Source of the DNA: JADJWR01 sp964509545
Lineage (GTDB): Bacteria; Pseudomonadota; Gammaproteobacteria; Burkholderiales; Burkholderiaceae_F
DNA: 64,000 bases
NCBI GenBank assembly: GCA_964509545.1
Contig: CAZDXQ010000002.1
Span: forward strand, 62,001-126,000
Reading direction: 5' to 3'
Part shown: positions 1 through 9,799 of the stretch, piece after piece
How the letters are laid out: the number at the start of each line of letters is the position of its first letter
How positions within the stretch are numbered: the stretch's first letter is position 1
Notes under the pieces: generated by a model
Databases searched by the model: none
Told to the model about the DNA's origin: nothing
Seen by the model: the letters and a program-made list of their open reading frames with translations, nothing else
Program-made: the position numbers and the translations under genes

Positions 1-22
1 CTGTTCTTGTTGTTGACGACGA

Positions 23-2728
23 TCAGGCCGTCATCGGATTCGGCTTGGACGGATCGATGCCGTACTTGCGCATCGCCTCGACGAGCTTCGCCGCCGGCAC
101 CAGGCCTTCGTCAGCCAGCGCACGCATCCCGGCGAGCACGATGAAGTACCGGTTGACCTCGAAGAACTCGCGCAGCTTGGTGCGCGTGTCCGAGCGGCCG
201 AAGCCGTCGGTGCCGAGCACCCGGTAGTCGCGGCCGCGCGGGACGAACGCGCGGATCTGGTCGGCGAACAGCCGCATGTAGTCGGTGGCGGCGACAATCG
301 GCCCGGCGGTGCGTTCGAGCTCGCGCGTCACGTAGGCCTTGCGCGGCTTCTCCGCCGGGTGCAGCAGGTTCCAGCGCTCGGCGTCCATGCCGTCGCGGCG
401 CAGTTCGGTGAAGCTGGTCACGCTCCACACGTCGCCCGAGATGCCCCAGTCCTTCTCCAGGATTTCCGCCGCCGCGATCGCCTCGCGCAGGATGGTGCCG
501 CTGCCGAGCAGCTGCACGCGCGGGATGCTGGCGCCCATGCCGCTGCCGGCCGGCCCCTCGCGCAGCCGGTACATGCCCTTGAGAATTCCCTCCTCCTGGC
601 CCTTCTTCAGGCCGGGCTGCGGGTAGTTCTCGTTCATCAGCGTCACGTAGTACCAGACGTTCTCCTGGTTCTCGATCATCCGCTTCAGCCCGTGCTGGAG
701 GATCACAGCCACTTCGTGGGCGAAGGTCGGGTCGTAGCTGACGCAGTTGGGAATCACGCTGGAGAAGATGTGCGAGTGCCCGTCCTGATGCTGCAGGCCC
801 TCGCCGTTGAGCGTCGTACGGCCGGCCGTGGCGCCGAGCAGGAAGCCGCGCGCCTGCATGTCGCCGGCGAGCCAGGCAAGGTCGCCGACGCGCTGGAAGC
901 CGAACATCGAGTAGAAGATGTAGAAGGGAATCATCTGCCGGTTGTTCGTCGAATACGACGTCGCCGCGGCAATCCAGTCGGCCATCGCGCCGGCCTCGTT
1001 GATGCCCTCCTCCAGGATCTGACCGGCCTTGTCCTCGCGGTAGTACATGACCTGGTCGCGGTCGACCGGCTCGTAAAGCTGCCCGTGCAGGCTGAAGATG
1101 CCGAGCTGGCGGAACATGCCTTCCATGCCGAACGTCCGCGCCTCGTCGGGGATGATCGGCACCACGCGGCTTCCGACCGTCTTGTCCCGCACCAGCTGGG
1201 TGAGGAAGCGGACAAACGCCTGCGTGGTCGAGATCTCGCGGCCCTCGGCGGTCGGCTCGAGCACGGCGTTGAAGGCGTCGAGCGCCGGCACGGCGAGTTT
1301 CTCGTCGGCCACACGCCGCCGCTGCGGCAGGAAGCCGCCGAGCGCGCGGCGCCGCTCGAGCAGATATTTCATCTCGTCGGAGTTGGGCTCTGGCTTGTAG
1401 AACGGCACCTCGGACAGGCGGTCGTCGGACACCGGGATGCGGAAGCGGTCGCGGAACTCGCGCACCGCGTCGTCATCGAGCTTCTTGACCTGGTGCGTCG
1501 GGTTCTTGCCCTCGCCGATCTTGCCCATGCCGAAGCCCTTGACCGTCTTGGCCAGGATCACCGTCGGCTGCCCGGCATGCTTGGTCGCCGCGGCATAGGC
1601 GGCGTAGATCTTGTGCGGGTCGTGGCCGCCGCGGTTCAGGCGCCAGATGTCGTCGTCGGACATTCGCGAGACCATCTCCAGCAGGCGCGGATCCTTGCCG
1701 AAGAAGTGCTTGCGCACGAAGGCGCCGTCGTTGGCCTTGTAGTTCTGATACTCGCCGTCGACGGTGGTCTCCATCACGTGGCGCAGCACGCCGTCGCGGT
1801 CTCGCGCCAGCAGCGGATCCCAGTACGAGCCCCAGATCAGCTTGATCACGTTCCAGCCGGCACCGCGGAAGCCGCCTTCGAGTTCCTGGATGATCTTGCC
1901 GTTGCCGCGCACCGGGCCGTCGAGCCGCTGCAGGTTGCAGTTGATGACGAAGATCAGGTTGTCGAGGTTCTCGCGCGCCGCCATGCCGATGGCGCCGAGC
2001 GACTCCGGCTCGTCCATCTCGCCATCGCCGCAGAAGCACCACACCTTGCGCCCGGTCGTATCGGCGATGCCTCTGTTGTGCAGGTACTTCAGGAAACGCG
2101 CCTGGTAGATCGCCGTGATCGGCCCGAGGCCCATCGATACGGTCGGGAACTGCCAGAACTCCGGCATCAGCTTCGGGTGCGGGTACGAGGTGATTCCCTT
2201 GCCGTCGACGTCGCGGCGGAAGTTCGACAGTTGTTCTTCGGTCAGGCGGCCTTCGAGGTAGGCGCGGGCGTAGACGCCCGGCGCCGAATGCCCCTGGATG
2301 TAGATGAGGTCGCCGCCGAACTCCGGCGTCGGCGCGCGCCAGAAGTGCATGAAGCCCACTTCCATCAGGGTATTCACCGACGCATAACTGGCGATATGGC
2401 CGCCAAGATCGCCCTCGCCGCGATTGGCCCGCACCACCATTGCCATTGCGTTCCAGCGGATGTAGGAGCGAATGCGCTCTTCGAGCGTCGCATCGCCCGG
2501 CGAATGCTCTTCGAGGTGCGCCGGGATCGTGTTCAGGTAGGCGGTGTTGGCCGAAAAGGGAATGTAGGCACCGGACAGCCGTGCTTTCTCGACCAGTCTT
2601 TCCAGCAGGTAGTGCGCCCGTTGCGGCCCCTCGCGCTCGAGCACGACTTCGAGCGCATCGAGCCACTCCTGCGTCTCTAGCGTGTCGGGATCGTTGGCCG
2701 CCAACAGTTGGTTCGGGACTGCGGACAT
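23..2728 (-). CDS. aceE: pyruvate dehydrogenase E1, homodimeric type
   Basis: Decarboxylates pyruvate on thiamine diphosphate and hands the acetyl group to the lipoyl domain of E2; cytoplasmic pyruvate dehydrogenase complex. The 901-residue product has the length of the single-chain E1 family of gamma- and betaproteobacteria. The ThDP/Mg site is seen near residue 232 as GDGEMDEPESLGA, followed by the Asn of INCNLQRLDGP. The C-terminal transketolase-like domain carries a FGRSDTR motif typical of AceE. The ATG is set by a perfect AGGAGG (2735-2740) six bases upstream. The E2 and E3 genes, if adjacent, would lie beyond the left edge. It is transcribed away from a two-component system, with an inverted repeat in the shared intergenic region. 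Confidence 0.97.
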   Translation of the reverse strand: MSAVPNQLLAANDPDTLETQEWLDALEVVLEREGPQRAHYLLERLVEKARLSGAYIPFSANTAYLNTIPAHLEEHSPGDATLEERIRSYIRWNAMAMVVRANRGEGDLGGHIASYASVNTLMEVGFMHFWRAPTPEFGGDLIYIQGHSAPGVYARAYLEGRLTEEQLSNFRRDVDGKGITSYPHPKLMPEFWQFPTVSMGLGPITAIYQARFLKYLHNRGIADTTGRKVWCFCGDGEMDEPESLGAIGMAARENLDNLIFVINCNLQRLDGPVRGNGKIIQELEGGFRGAGWNVIKLIWGSYWDPLLARDRDGVLRHVMETTVDGEYQNYKANDGAFVRKHFFGKDPRLLEMVSRMSDDDIWRLNRGGHDPHKIYAAYAAATKHAGQPTVILAKTVKGFGMGKIGEGKNPTHQVKKLDDDAVREFRDRFRIPVSDDRLSEVPFYKPEPNSDEMKYLLERRRALGGFLPQRRRVADEKLAVPALDAFNAVLEPTAEGREISTTQAFVRFLTQLVRDKTVGSRVVPIIPDEARTFGMEGMFRQLGIFSLHGQLYEPVDRDQVMYYREDKAGQILEEGINEAGAMADWIAAATSYSTNNRQMIPFYIFYSMFGFQRVGDLAWLAGDMQARGFLLGATAGRTTLNGEGLQHQDGHSHIFSSVIPNCVSYDPTFAHEVAVILQHGLKRMIENQENVWYYVTLMNENYPQPGLKKGQEEGILKGMYRLREGPAGSGMGASIPRVQLLGSGTILREAIAAAEILEKDWGISGDVWSVTSFTELRRDGMDAERWNLLHPAEKPRKAYVTRELERTAGPIVAATDYMRLFADQIRAFVPRGRDYRVLGTDGFGRSDTRTKLREFFEVNRYFIVLAGMRALADEGLVPAAKLVEAMRKYGIDPSKPNPMTA

Positions 2729-2813
2729 GACATGCCTCCTTGGATGTTCTGTTCGCCAATCTCGGCGTCGCGGTGCATCGACCGGCGTTCGGGCGAAGCG
2801 CGGACTCTAAACG

Positions 2814-2845
2814 CTCATCGAGAACTTTTCAAATAATGCGATGAG
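2814..2845. promoter_or_regulatory. inverted repeat in the aceE/sensor-kinase intergenic region
   Basis: CTCATCG (2814-2820) and CGATGAG (2839-2845) are perfect inverted copies separated by 18 bases. The spacer and flank (about 2821-2850) are the most AT-rich DNA nearby. The repeat lies 86 bases upstream of the aceE ATG and about 180 upstream of the kinase GTG, where an operator for the divergent pair would be expected. The regulator is not known; the adjacent FixJ-like protein is the obvious candidate (inference). No good sigma-70 promoter could be fixed around it. Confidence 0.4.
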
Positions 2846-3026
2846 TTTTTGTCATGTGGAATACCTAAGGCGCCTGCCCGACAGCCTCGGTCGACCTGCC
2901 GCCCCTGCTGCGCCGGCCTCCCGACCGGGGCGCTGCCCATCGCCCCGCCCTGCGCAACGCTCACCTTAATATGACCGACCGCGGGATGAAAGCCGCATTC
3001 AGGCGCTGCATCGAGCACCGATAACG

Positions 3027-5420
3027 GTGAACCAGGACCCGACCCGCTCGCTGTCCGACGCGTTCGCGGCGCTCGCCGAGGCGCCGTCGCGCCGTCTCGG
3101 GCCATGGCCCTACCTTCCGTTTCTGGTGACGGCGCTGGTTGCCGCGCTGCTGGCGGCGCTGATCGCAGCGATGGTCGCCGAAGACCGGCAGCTGCAGCGC
3201 GAGGCGCTGCAGCGCGATGTCGATTCGACCGCGCAGCAGCTCGGCGCCCGCCTGTCGCTCGTGCGCGAGGCGCTGTCGGTGATCGCGCTGGAGATGAGCG
3301 CCGGCACTGTCGATGGGCACCGGTTCGAGACGCTGGCCAGTGAAATGATCGACAGCAAGCCGGAGCTGATCGCGCTCGCGCACCTCGACGAGCAGGGCCA
3401 CCCGCTGGCGCCGGCGACGCTGAATTTCGTCTTCGGGCCAGGCTGGGATCCGGCGACGCTGGCGGAGATTCGCCCGCTCGCCGAGCAGACCGTGGCTGTA
3501 CCGAACGCGCGCTTCGTTCTGCTGCAGCGGCTGCGCGACGACGCGGCGCCTGTCGCCCTGCTGATCCCGGTGGCGCTCGGCGAGCGTCCGCCGAGCGTGC
3601 TGGTGGCGTTGCTATCGCTGCGCGATCTGCTGCGCACCGGCATCACGCCGGAAATGCTCGATCGCTACCGGTTCACGCTGGAGCAGGACGGCCGGGCGAT
3701 CGTCGTCAGCAGCGCCGTCCTGCCGCCGAGCGGTGCGCCGACCTACGCGGCGACGCTGACGCCGCTGCCCAAGGAACTGCGGCTGCACGCCAGTGCCTTC
3801 CGCCGCCAGGCAATCTTTCCTGCCGATGCGCTCGCCTGGGTTGCCGCCGTGCTGGCACTGGCCGTCGCCGCAGCACTCGGCGCGCTGGCCCGCTACACCA
3901 CGCGCCTGCACCGCATCGATCGCGCCCTGCTCGCCGAAACATCGCTGCGCCGGGCAATGGAAAACTCGCAGGCCACCGGGCTGGCAGTGCTCGACCCGCA
4001 GGGCGTCATCCGCTACGTCAACCGGGCGCTGACGCTGATGACGGGCATCCCTCCGGAGACGCTGGTCGGCCGCGCCGCACCCTACCCGTTCTGGGCCGCC
4101 GAGGCGCACGAGGCCAACGACGCCGCGCTGCGCAGCATCCTCAGCGGTGCGGCGTCGGCCAGCGGCGTCGAGATGTCGCTGCGCAGCGCCGAGGGAAGGC
4201 ACATCGACGCGCACGTGTACGTGGCGCCGCTCGTCGACGATGGCGGGCAGAAGATCGGCTGGATGACCTCGTTTACCGACGTCACCGAACCGAAACGCAT
4301 CCGCACCGAATTGTCGGCCGCGCACGATCGCTTCGTGCGCGTGCTGGAGTCGCTCGACGCCGCGGTGTCGGTGGTGGCCAGCGGCGAGCCGAACCGGGCC
4401 GGGCAGACGTTGCTGTTCGGCAACCGTGCCTACGGCGAGATCTTCGGACCGGACGCGGCGGGTCACGGCCGGCTGCAGGCGGCGCTGCGCGGGCGCGACA
4501 GCGGCGAAGTGCAGGACGCGGCCTCGGATCGCTGGTTCGACGTGCGCACGCGCGAGATCCGCTGGCCGGCGCGCGGCGACGACTTCACCGGCGACGCGGC
4601 GCGGCTGCAGATCGCCACCGACATCAGCCTGCGCAAGACCGCGGAAGAGATCGCCCGCCAGCAGCAGGACAAGGTGCAGTTCACGGCGCGCCTGATGACG
4701 CTCGGCGAGATGGCCTCGTCGCTGGCGCACGAGTTGAACCAGCCGCTGACGGCGATCACCAACTACAGCGAAGGCACGCTGGCCCGCATGCGCCGCAACG
4801 GCCTGTCGGCCGAGGAACTGCAGACCGCGCTGGCCAAGATGGCGGCGCAGGCGCAGCGCGCCGGCGGCATCATTCGGCGCATCCGCGAATTCGTCAAACG
4901 TTCGGAGCCGCGCCGTCGCCCGACGCCGGCGGCGCGCATCGTCGAGGACGCGATCGCCTTCGCTGACATCGAGGCGGCGAAGAAGCGCATCACCATTGCC
5001 GCCGACATCGAGCGCGAACTGCCGCCGCTCGACGTCGATCCGATCCTGATCGAGCAGGTGCTGCTCAACCTGCTGAAAAATGCCGTCGACGCGATGGACG
5101 GCGCCGTGCTGCCGCGCATCGACGTGCGCGTACGCCGGGTCGGCGAGACAACCGCCGAGGTCGCCGTCGTCGACCGCGGCGCCGGCATCGCCGCCGAGCA
5201 CCTCGGCAACGTCTTCACGCCGTTCTTCTCCACCAAGTCCGACGGCATGGGCATGGGTCTGAACATCTGCCGCTCGATCATCGAGTTTCATCACGGCCAG
5301 CTCACCGTCGAACGCAATGCCGAGCCCACCGGCGGCACCGTGATGCGCTTCACGCTGCCGCTGGCCGTTTACGACCCGGCGGCAACGGCGGCCAACGCCA
5401 TGGAGCTTCCACAGCAATGA
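3027..5420 (+). CDS. membrane PAS sensor histidine kinase, FixL/DctB-like
   Basis: Senses an unknown signal and phosphorylates the FixJ-like regulator encoded next. The 797 residues show a first membrane helix (about 33-52), a periplasmic stretch of about 210 residues, a second helix (about 268-290), a PAS domain (about 310-425) and a second PAS-like segment (about 430-545). The phospho-acceptor His568 follows in SLAHELNQPLTAI. The ATPase domain has the N box NLLKNAVDAM, G1 DRGAGI and G2 GMGMGLNI. It starts at GTG 3027. Its stop overlaps the regulator's start as ATGA (5417-5420), so translation is probably coupled. Divergence from aceE suggests control of pyruvate metabolism, which is inference. 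The periplasmic part has no recognised heme motif. Confidence 0.9.
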   Translation: MNQDPTRSLSDAFAALAEAPSRRLGPWPYLPFLVTALVAALLAALIAAMVAEDRQLQREALQRDVDSTAQQLGARLSLVREALSVIALEMSAGTVDGHRFETLASEMIDSKPELIALAHLDEQGHPLAPATLNFVFGPGWDPATLAEIRPLAEQTVAVPNARFVLLQRLRDDAAPVALLIPVALGERPPSVLVALLSLRDLLRTGITPEMLDRYRFTLEQDGRAIVVSSAVLPPSGAPTYAATLTPLPKELRLHASAFRRQAIFPADALAWVAAVLALAVAAALGALARYTTRLHRIDRALLAETSLRRAMENSQATGLAVLDPQGVIRYVNRALTLMTGIPPETLVGRAAPYPFWAAEAHEANDAALRSILSGAASASGVEMSLRSAEGRHIDAHVYVAPLVDDGGQKIGWMTSFTDVTEPKRIRTELSAAHDRFVRVLESLDAAVSVVASGEPNRAGQTLLFGNRAYGEIFGPDAAGHGRLQAALRGRDSGEVQDAASDRWFDVRTREIRWPARGDDFTGDAARLQIATDISLRKTAEEIARQQQDKVQFTARLMTLGEMASSLAHELNQPLTAITNYSEGTLARMRRNGLSAEELQTALAKMAAQAQRAGGIIRRIREFVKRSEPRRRPTPAARIVEDAIAFADIEAAKKRITIAADIERELPPLDVDPILIEQVLLNLLKNAVDAMDGAVLPRIDVRVRRVGETTAEVAVVDRGAGIAAEHLGNVFTPFFSTKSDGMGMGLNICRSIIEFHHGQLTVERNAEPTGGTVMRFTLPLAVYDPAATAANAMELPQQ

Positions 5421-6040
5421 GCACGATCGACCGCGAATCCCCCCTCGGCCTCGTTTACGTCGTCGATGACGACGAGGCAGTGCGCGACTCGCTGCAGTTC
5501 CTGCTCGAGCCGGCCTACCAGGTGGTGACCTTCGACAGCGCCGAGGCCTTTCTCGAACGTTATGACCCGAAGGCCATCGCCTGCCTCGTGCTCGACGTGC
5601 GCATGCCCGGCATGAGCGGGCTGCAGTTGCAGGAGGAGCTGCTGGCGCGCGGCTCGCACCTGCCGGTGGTCTTCATCACCGGTCACGGCGACGTCCCGAT
5701 GGCGGTGGCGACGATGAAGAAAGGCGCCGCCGACTTCATCGAAAAACCCTTCGAGCAGGCGGCGCTGAAAAGCCTCGTCGAGCGCATGCTCGAACGCGCC
5801 CGAGACGAGGCAGCGCGGCTGGAGCGCGAGCGGATGAACAGCGCCCTGCTCGCCCGGCTGACGCCGCGCGAACAGCAGGTGCTGGAGCGAATCGTTTCCG
5901 GCCGGCTGAACAAGCAGATCGCCGACGACCTCGGCATATCGATCAAGACCGTCGAGGCCCACCGCGCCAACATCATGGACAAACTGAACGCCGGCACCGT
6001 CGCCGACCTGATGAGGGTGGCGCTCGGCACCAGGTCCTGA
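5417..6040 (+). CDS. FixJ-family response regulator
   Basis: Two-domain transcription regulator of 207 residues: an N-terminal receiver (about 12-130) and a C-terminal LuxR-type helix-turn-helix (about 145-205). The receiver has the acidic pocket VVDDDE, phospho-acceptor Asp60 in LVLDVRMPG, the conserved TGHGD segment and the Lys of FIEKPF. The DNA-binding end reads LTPREQQVLERIVSGRLNK, then KTVEAHRANIMDKL. The start codon overlaps the kinase stop by four bases, so kinase and regulator form a cognate pair. Its targets are not visible; the nearby inverted repeat at 2814-2845 is a candidate site. Confidence 0.93.
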   Translation: MSTIDRESPLGLVYVVDDDEAVRDSLQFLLEPAYQVVTFDSAEAFLERYDPKAIACLVLDVRMPGMSGLQLQEELLARGSHLPVVFITGHGDVPMAVATMKKGAADFIEKPFEQAALKSLVERMLERARDEAARLERERMNSALLARLTPREQQVLERIVSGRLNKQIADDLGISIKTVEAHRANIMDKLNAGTVADLMRVALGTRS

Positions 6041-6224
6041 CGAACGGCGGTTGCCCCTGCGCGCGAAGGGCCTGCCGGCGAGCAGACCCTCACCCGAATG
6101 GACGACGCCGCGGCCGTGCGCCTCGGCGTAGGCTCGCGCGCAGCAGACGGCGAGCCCACGGCCGCGACCCCCACCTGCTGTCGCTGCGCTGCTAACCTTG
6201 CCGGCCCGGCCCGACGCCACGACC

Positions 6225-8279
6225 ATGCCTTTCGACGTCAAGACCAATCCGCTGCTCGAATTCGACACGCTGCCGAATTTCGACGCCCTCGTTCCCGCGC
6301 ACGTCACGCCGGCGATCGACGAACTGCTTGCCGAATGCCGCGCGACCGTCGCCCGGGTGACCGACGCGGCGACCGAAGCCAGCTGGGCGACGATCGTCGA
6401 GCCCCTCGACGAGGCGCTCGACCGCCTCGGCCGCGCCTGGTCGGCGGTATCGCACCTGAACGCGGTGGTCGACACGCCGGAACTGCGCGCGCAGTACAAC
6501 GCCAATCTGCCGAAGCTGACCCAGTTCTGGACCGAGCTGTCGCAGAACGAGGCGCTGTATGCGAAGTACAAGGCGATCGCAGCGCGCGCCGATTTCGCCA
6601 CGTTGCCGCCGGCGCGACGACGCGTCATCGACAACGAGCTGCGTGACTTCCGTCTCGGCGGCGCCGAACTGCCGCCGCCCGGCAAGGAGCGGCTGCGCGC
6701 GATCCGCGAGCGCCAGTCGCAGATCTCGACGCGGTTCGCCGAAAACGTGCTCGACGCCACCAATGCCTTCGAGCTGCTGGTCGGCGATCCGGCGCGGCTG
6801 GCCGGCATCCCCGACGACACACTGCAGCTGTTGCGCGAGGCGGCACAGGCCGAGGGCAAGTCCGGCTACAAGCTGACGCTGCACGCGCCCAGTTATCTGC
6901 CGGTGCTGCAATATGCCGACGACCGTGGCCTGCGCGAGCAGCTGTATCACGCCTATTCGACGCGGGCCTCCGAGTTCGGCCGCCCGGAATGGGACAACAC
7001 TCAACTGATCATCGAGCTGCTGGCGTTGCGCCGCGAACAGGCCCAGCTGCTCGGCTACCGCGACTTTGCCGAACTGTCGCTGGTGCCGAAGATGGCCGAA
7101 TCGCCGCAGCAGGTGCTCGACTTTCTGCGCGACCTGGCCCGCCGCGCCCGGCCCTTCGCCGAACGCGACATGGCCGAGCTGAGGGAATTCGCGGCGCGGG
7201 AGCTGGACCTTCCCGACCTGCAGGCCTGGGACATCAGTTACGCCAGCGAGAAGCTGCGCCAGGCCCGCTACGCCTACTCCGAGCAGGAACTGAAGCAGTA
7301 CTTCCCTGAACCGCGGGTGTTGGCCGGCCTGTTCAAGGTGATCGAAACGCTGTTTTCGGTTGCCATCGTCGAGGATCGGGCGCCGGTGTGGCACCGCGAC
7401 GTCAAGTTCTACCGCGTCGAGTCGCCCGCGGGCGAACTGATCGGGCAGTTCTACCTCGACCTGTACGCGCGCGAACACAAGCAGGGCGGCGCCTGGCAGG
7501 ACGACGCGAGGCCGCGCCGGCGCACCGCGGATCGCCTGCAGACGCCGGTGTCGTTCCTGACCTGCAATTTCTCTCCGCCGGCGGGCGGCAAGCCGGCGCT
7601 GTTCACGCACGACGAGGTGCTGACGCTATTCCACGAGTTCGGCCATGGACTGCACCACATGCTCACGCGGGTCGACGAGGCGGCGGTGTCCGGCATCCGC
7701 GGCGTCGAGTGGGACGCGGTCGAGTTGCCCAGCCAGTTCATGGAGAACTTCTGCTGGGAATGGGAGGCGCTGCAGCTTCTGACCGCGCGTGTCGACTCCG
7801 GCGCCGGATTGCCGCGCGCGCTGTACGACAAGATGATCGCGGCAAGGAATTTCCAGAGCGGCATGTACATGCTGCGCCAGGTGGAATTCGGCCTGTTCGA
7901 CATGCTGGCCCACACCGCGCTCGTCCCGGAGGCAACCGATGCCGCCGCGCTGTTGCGCCTGATGGATGAAGTGCGGCGCGAGGCCGCCGTCGTGCTGCCG
8001 CCGCCGTACCAGCGCATGCCGTGGAGCTTCACCCACGTGTTCGCCGGCGGCTATGCGTCCGGCTACTACAGCTACAAATGGGCCGAAGTGCTGTCCGCGG
8101 ACGCCTATGCCGCCTTCGAGGAGGCCGGCAGCACGCTCGATGCCCGGCTCGGCCAGCGCTTCCTCGACGAGGTGTTGGCCATGGGCGGCAGCCGGCCGGC
8201 GATGGATTCATTCGTCGCTTTCCGCGGCCGCAAGCCGGCCATCGACGCGCTGCTGCGCCACCATGGCATGAACGGGTAA
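6225..8279 (+). CDS. prlC: oligopeptidase A (M3 metallopeptidase)
   Basis: Cytoplasmic zinc oligopeptidase that trims short peptides, including cleaved signal peptides. The 684-residue product has the family length. The zinc motif HEFGHGLHH has its first His at residue 470 and is preceded by FTHDEVLTLF. The C-terminal YASGYYSYKWAEVL segment is typical of PrlC/OpdA enzymes. The ATG at 6225 (MPFDVKTNPLL) fits the family N-terminus; an in-frame TTG at 6198 would add nine residues. No strong ribosome-binding site is seen for either. The 184 bases before it show no gene. The DUF4124 gene follows after 18 bases and may be co-transcribed. Confidence 0.94.
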   Translation: MPFDVKTNPLLEFDTLPNFDALVPAHVTPAIDELLAECRATVARVTDAATEASWATIVEPLDEALDRLGRAWSAVSHLNAVVDTPELRAQYNANLPKLTQFWTELSQNEALYAKYKAIAARADFATLPPARRRVIDNELRDFRLGGAELPPPGKERLRAIRERQSQISTRFAENVLDATNAFELLVGDPARLAGIPDDTLQLLREAAQAEGKSGYKLTLHAPSYLPVLQYADDRGLREQLYHAYSTRASEFGRPEWDNTQLIIELLALRREQAQLLGYRDFAELSLVPKMAESPQQVLDFLRDLARRARPFAERDMAELREFAARELDLPDLQAWDISYASEKLRQARYAYSEQELKQYFPEPRVLAGLFKVIETLFSVAIVEDRAPVWHRDVKFYRVESPAGELIGQFYLDLYAREHKQGGAWQDDARPRRRTADRLQTPVSFLTCNFSPPAGGKPALFTHDEVLTLFHEFGHGLHHMLTRVDEAAVSGIRGVEWDAVELPSQFMENFCWEWEALQLLTARVDSGAGLPRALYDKMIAARNFQSGMYMLRQVEFGLFDMLAHTALVPEATDAAALLRLMDEVRREAAVVLPPPYQRMPWSFTHVFAGGYASGYYSYKWAEVLSADAYAAFEEAGSTLDARLGQRFLDEVLAMGGSRPAMDSFVAFRGRKPAIDALLRHHGMNG

Positions 8280-8297
8280 TTTCTGTCGCAGGTACCG

Positions 8298-8948
8298 ATG
8301 AAACCACGCACGATCACCGCAACCGCCGCCCTGCTGGCGGCACTGTTCGCCGGCGCGGCCGGCGCCCAATTCCGCTGGGTCGATGCGGAAGGCAAGGTGC
8401 ACTACGGCGACGCGCCGCCGCGCGACGCGAAAGACGTTCGTGCACTGAACGTGCGCACCGCTCCGGGACAAACCGTCGGCGACCGCGCGGCCAGCCTGCC
8501 ATTCGAACTGCGGCGCGCGGTCGAGCGCGCCCCGGTGGTGCTGTACACGGCGCCCGATTGCCAGCCGTGCGCGCTCGCCGTCGGCCTGTTGCGCGAGCGG
8601 GGCGTTCCGTTCACGCAGCGCACGGTCGCCTCGCCGGACGACCTGCAGGAGTTTCGCCGCATCAGCGGCGGCCTGCGGATGCCGCACGTCACAGTGGGCA
8701 ACCAGGTGCAGAGCGGATTCAATCCCGATGTGTGGATGTCGCTGCTCGATGCCGCCGGTTACCCGAAAGGGTCGATGCTGCCACGCAACTACCAGTGGCC
8801 GGCGCCGCAGCCGCTGGTGCCGCCGGCCCCCGGCGCGAAACCCCAGCCCGGCGGCATAGAGCAGACTGCCGCGGCGGACGCCGCCGCTTCTGGCGGGGCT
8901 GCGCCAGTCCCAGCCAGCCCGGTGCCCGCCGCGCCGGCTGGACGCTAG
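8298..8948 (+). CDS. secreted DUF4124 / glutaredoxin-like protein
   Basis: Exported 216-residue protein of uncertain role. A signal peptide (about 1-23, ending AGAAGA) is followed by a DUF4124 segment (FRWVDAEGKVHYGD). A thioredoxin-fold, glutaredoxin-like domain covers about 78-155. Its CQPC motif (residues 88-91, in TAPDCQPCALA) and a cis-Pro-like MPHVTV resemble thiol-disulfide exchange enzymes, so a periplasmic redox role is likely but not shown. The last 45 residues are rich in Pro and Ala and look disordered. It sits three bases before the exonuclease III gene and 18 bases after prlC, so the three probably share a transcript. Confidence 0.85.
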   Translation: MKPRTITATAALLAALFAGAAGAQFRWVDAEGKVHYGDAPPRDAKDVRALNVRTAPGQTVGDRAASLPFELRRAVERAPVVLYTAPDCQPCALAVGLLRERGVPFTQRTVASPDDLQEFRRISGGLRMPHVTVGNQVQSGFNPDVWMSLLDAAGYPKGSMLPRNYQWPAPQPLVPPAPGAKPQPGGIEQTAAADAAASGGAAPVPASPVPAAPAGR

Positions 8949-8951
8949 TTC

Positions 8952-9734
8952 GTGGCGCTGACGGTCGCCACCTGGAACGTCAACTCGCTGAAGGTGCGCC
9001 TGCCGCACCTGCTCGACTGGCTGGGGCAGCACGCCACCGACGTGGTGTGCCTGCAGGAAACGAAGCTCACCGACGACAGGTTCCCGGTCGATGAACTAGA
9101 GGCGGCGGGATACCGCAGCGTGTTCGCCGGGCAGAAAACCTACAACGGCGTGGCGATCCTGCTGCGCGAGTCGACGGTGGCGCCGCCGACCGGCGTGCAG
9201 GTCAATCTGCCCGACTTCGACGACGAGCAGAAGCGGCTGATCGCGCTGACCCTCGACGGCATGCGCATCGTCAATGGTTATTTCCCGAACGGCCAGGCGG
9301 TCGGCTCGGACAAGTACGACTACAAGCTGAGGTGGCTGGCGGCGCTCACCGGCTGGCTGCGCGCTGAACTGGCGCGACACGACAAGTTGCTGCTTGCCGG
9401 CGACTTCAACATTGCTCCCGAGCCACGCGACGTCCACGATCCGGTGCTGTGGGAAGGGCAGGTGCTGTTCTCGGAGCCCGAGCGCGCCGCCTTCCGCGCC
9501 CTGCTCGGTCTGGGGCTGAAGGACAGCTTCCGCCTGTTCGAGCAGCCGGAACGCAGTTACACGTGGTGGGACTACCGTAACCTTGCCTTCCGCCGGAAAC
9601 TGGGCCTGCGCATCGACCACATCCTGTTGTCTGCACCCTTGGCCGCGCGCTGCACGGCGTGCACGATCGATGTCGAACCGCGCCGGCGCGAGCAGCCGAG
9701 CGATCACGCGCCGGTCATCGCGACGCTGAACTGA
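8952..9734 (+). CDS. xth: exodeoxyribonuclease III (AP endonuclease family)
   Basis: DNA repair nuclease of the ExoIII/APE family: cuts 5' of abasic sites and removes 3' blocking groups. The 260-residue product has the catalytic landmarks in order: N-terminal TWNVNSLKVRLP, the metal-binding Glu in CLQETKL, the GDFNIAPEPRDVHDP motif, RIDHILLS, and C-terminal PSDHAPVIA. The length matches ExoIII rather than the longer eukaryotic APE1. It starts at GTG 8952, only three bases after the previous stop. Confidence 0.95.
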   Translation: MALTVATWNVNSLKVRLPHLLDWLGQHATDVVCLQETKLTDDRFPVDELEAAGYRSVFAGQKTYNGVAILLRESTVAPPTGVQVNLPDFDDEQKRLIALTLDGMRIVNGYFPNGQAVGSDKYDYKLRWLAALTGWLRAELARHDKLLLAGDFNIAPEPRDVHDPVLWEGQVLFSEPERAAFRALLGLGLKDSFRLFEQPERSYTWWDYRNLAFRRKLGLRIDHILLSAPLAARCTACTIDVEPRRREQPSDHAPVIATLN

Positions 9735-9799
9735 CGGCAAGTACAGCGGTCCCGCCTCCGACGCGCCCGCCGCCGCAGCCACATCGCGCCGCAGTACGT

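Noticed and set aside
359..2680. 773-codon open frame on the plus strand opposite aceE
   Set aside because: Antisense shadow of a high-GC gene; the product is low-complexity (His, Arg, Val, Ala) and aceE is unmistakable on the other strand.
3612..5417. 601-codon open frame on the minus strand opposite the sensor kinase
   Set aside because: Shadow frame; the plus strand shows all kinase motifs in order.
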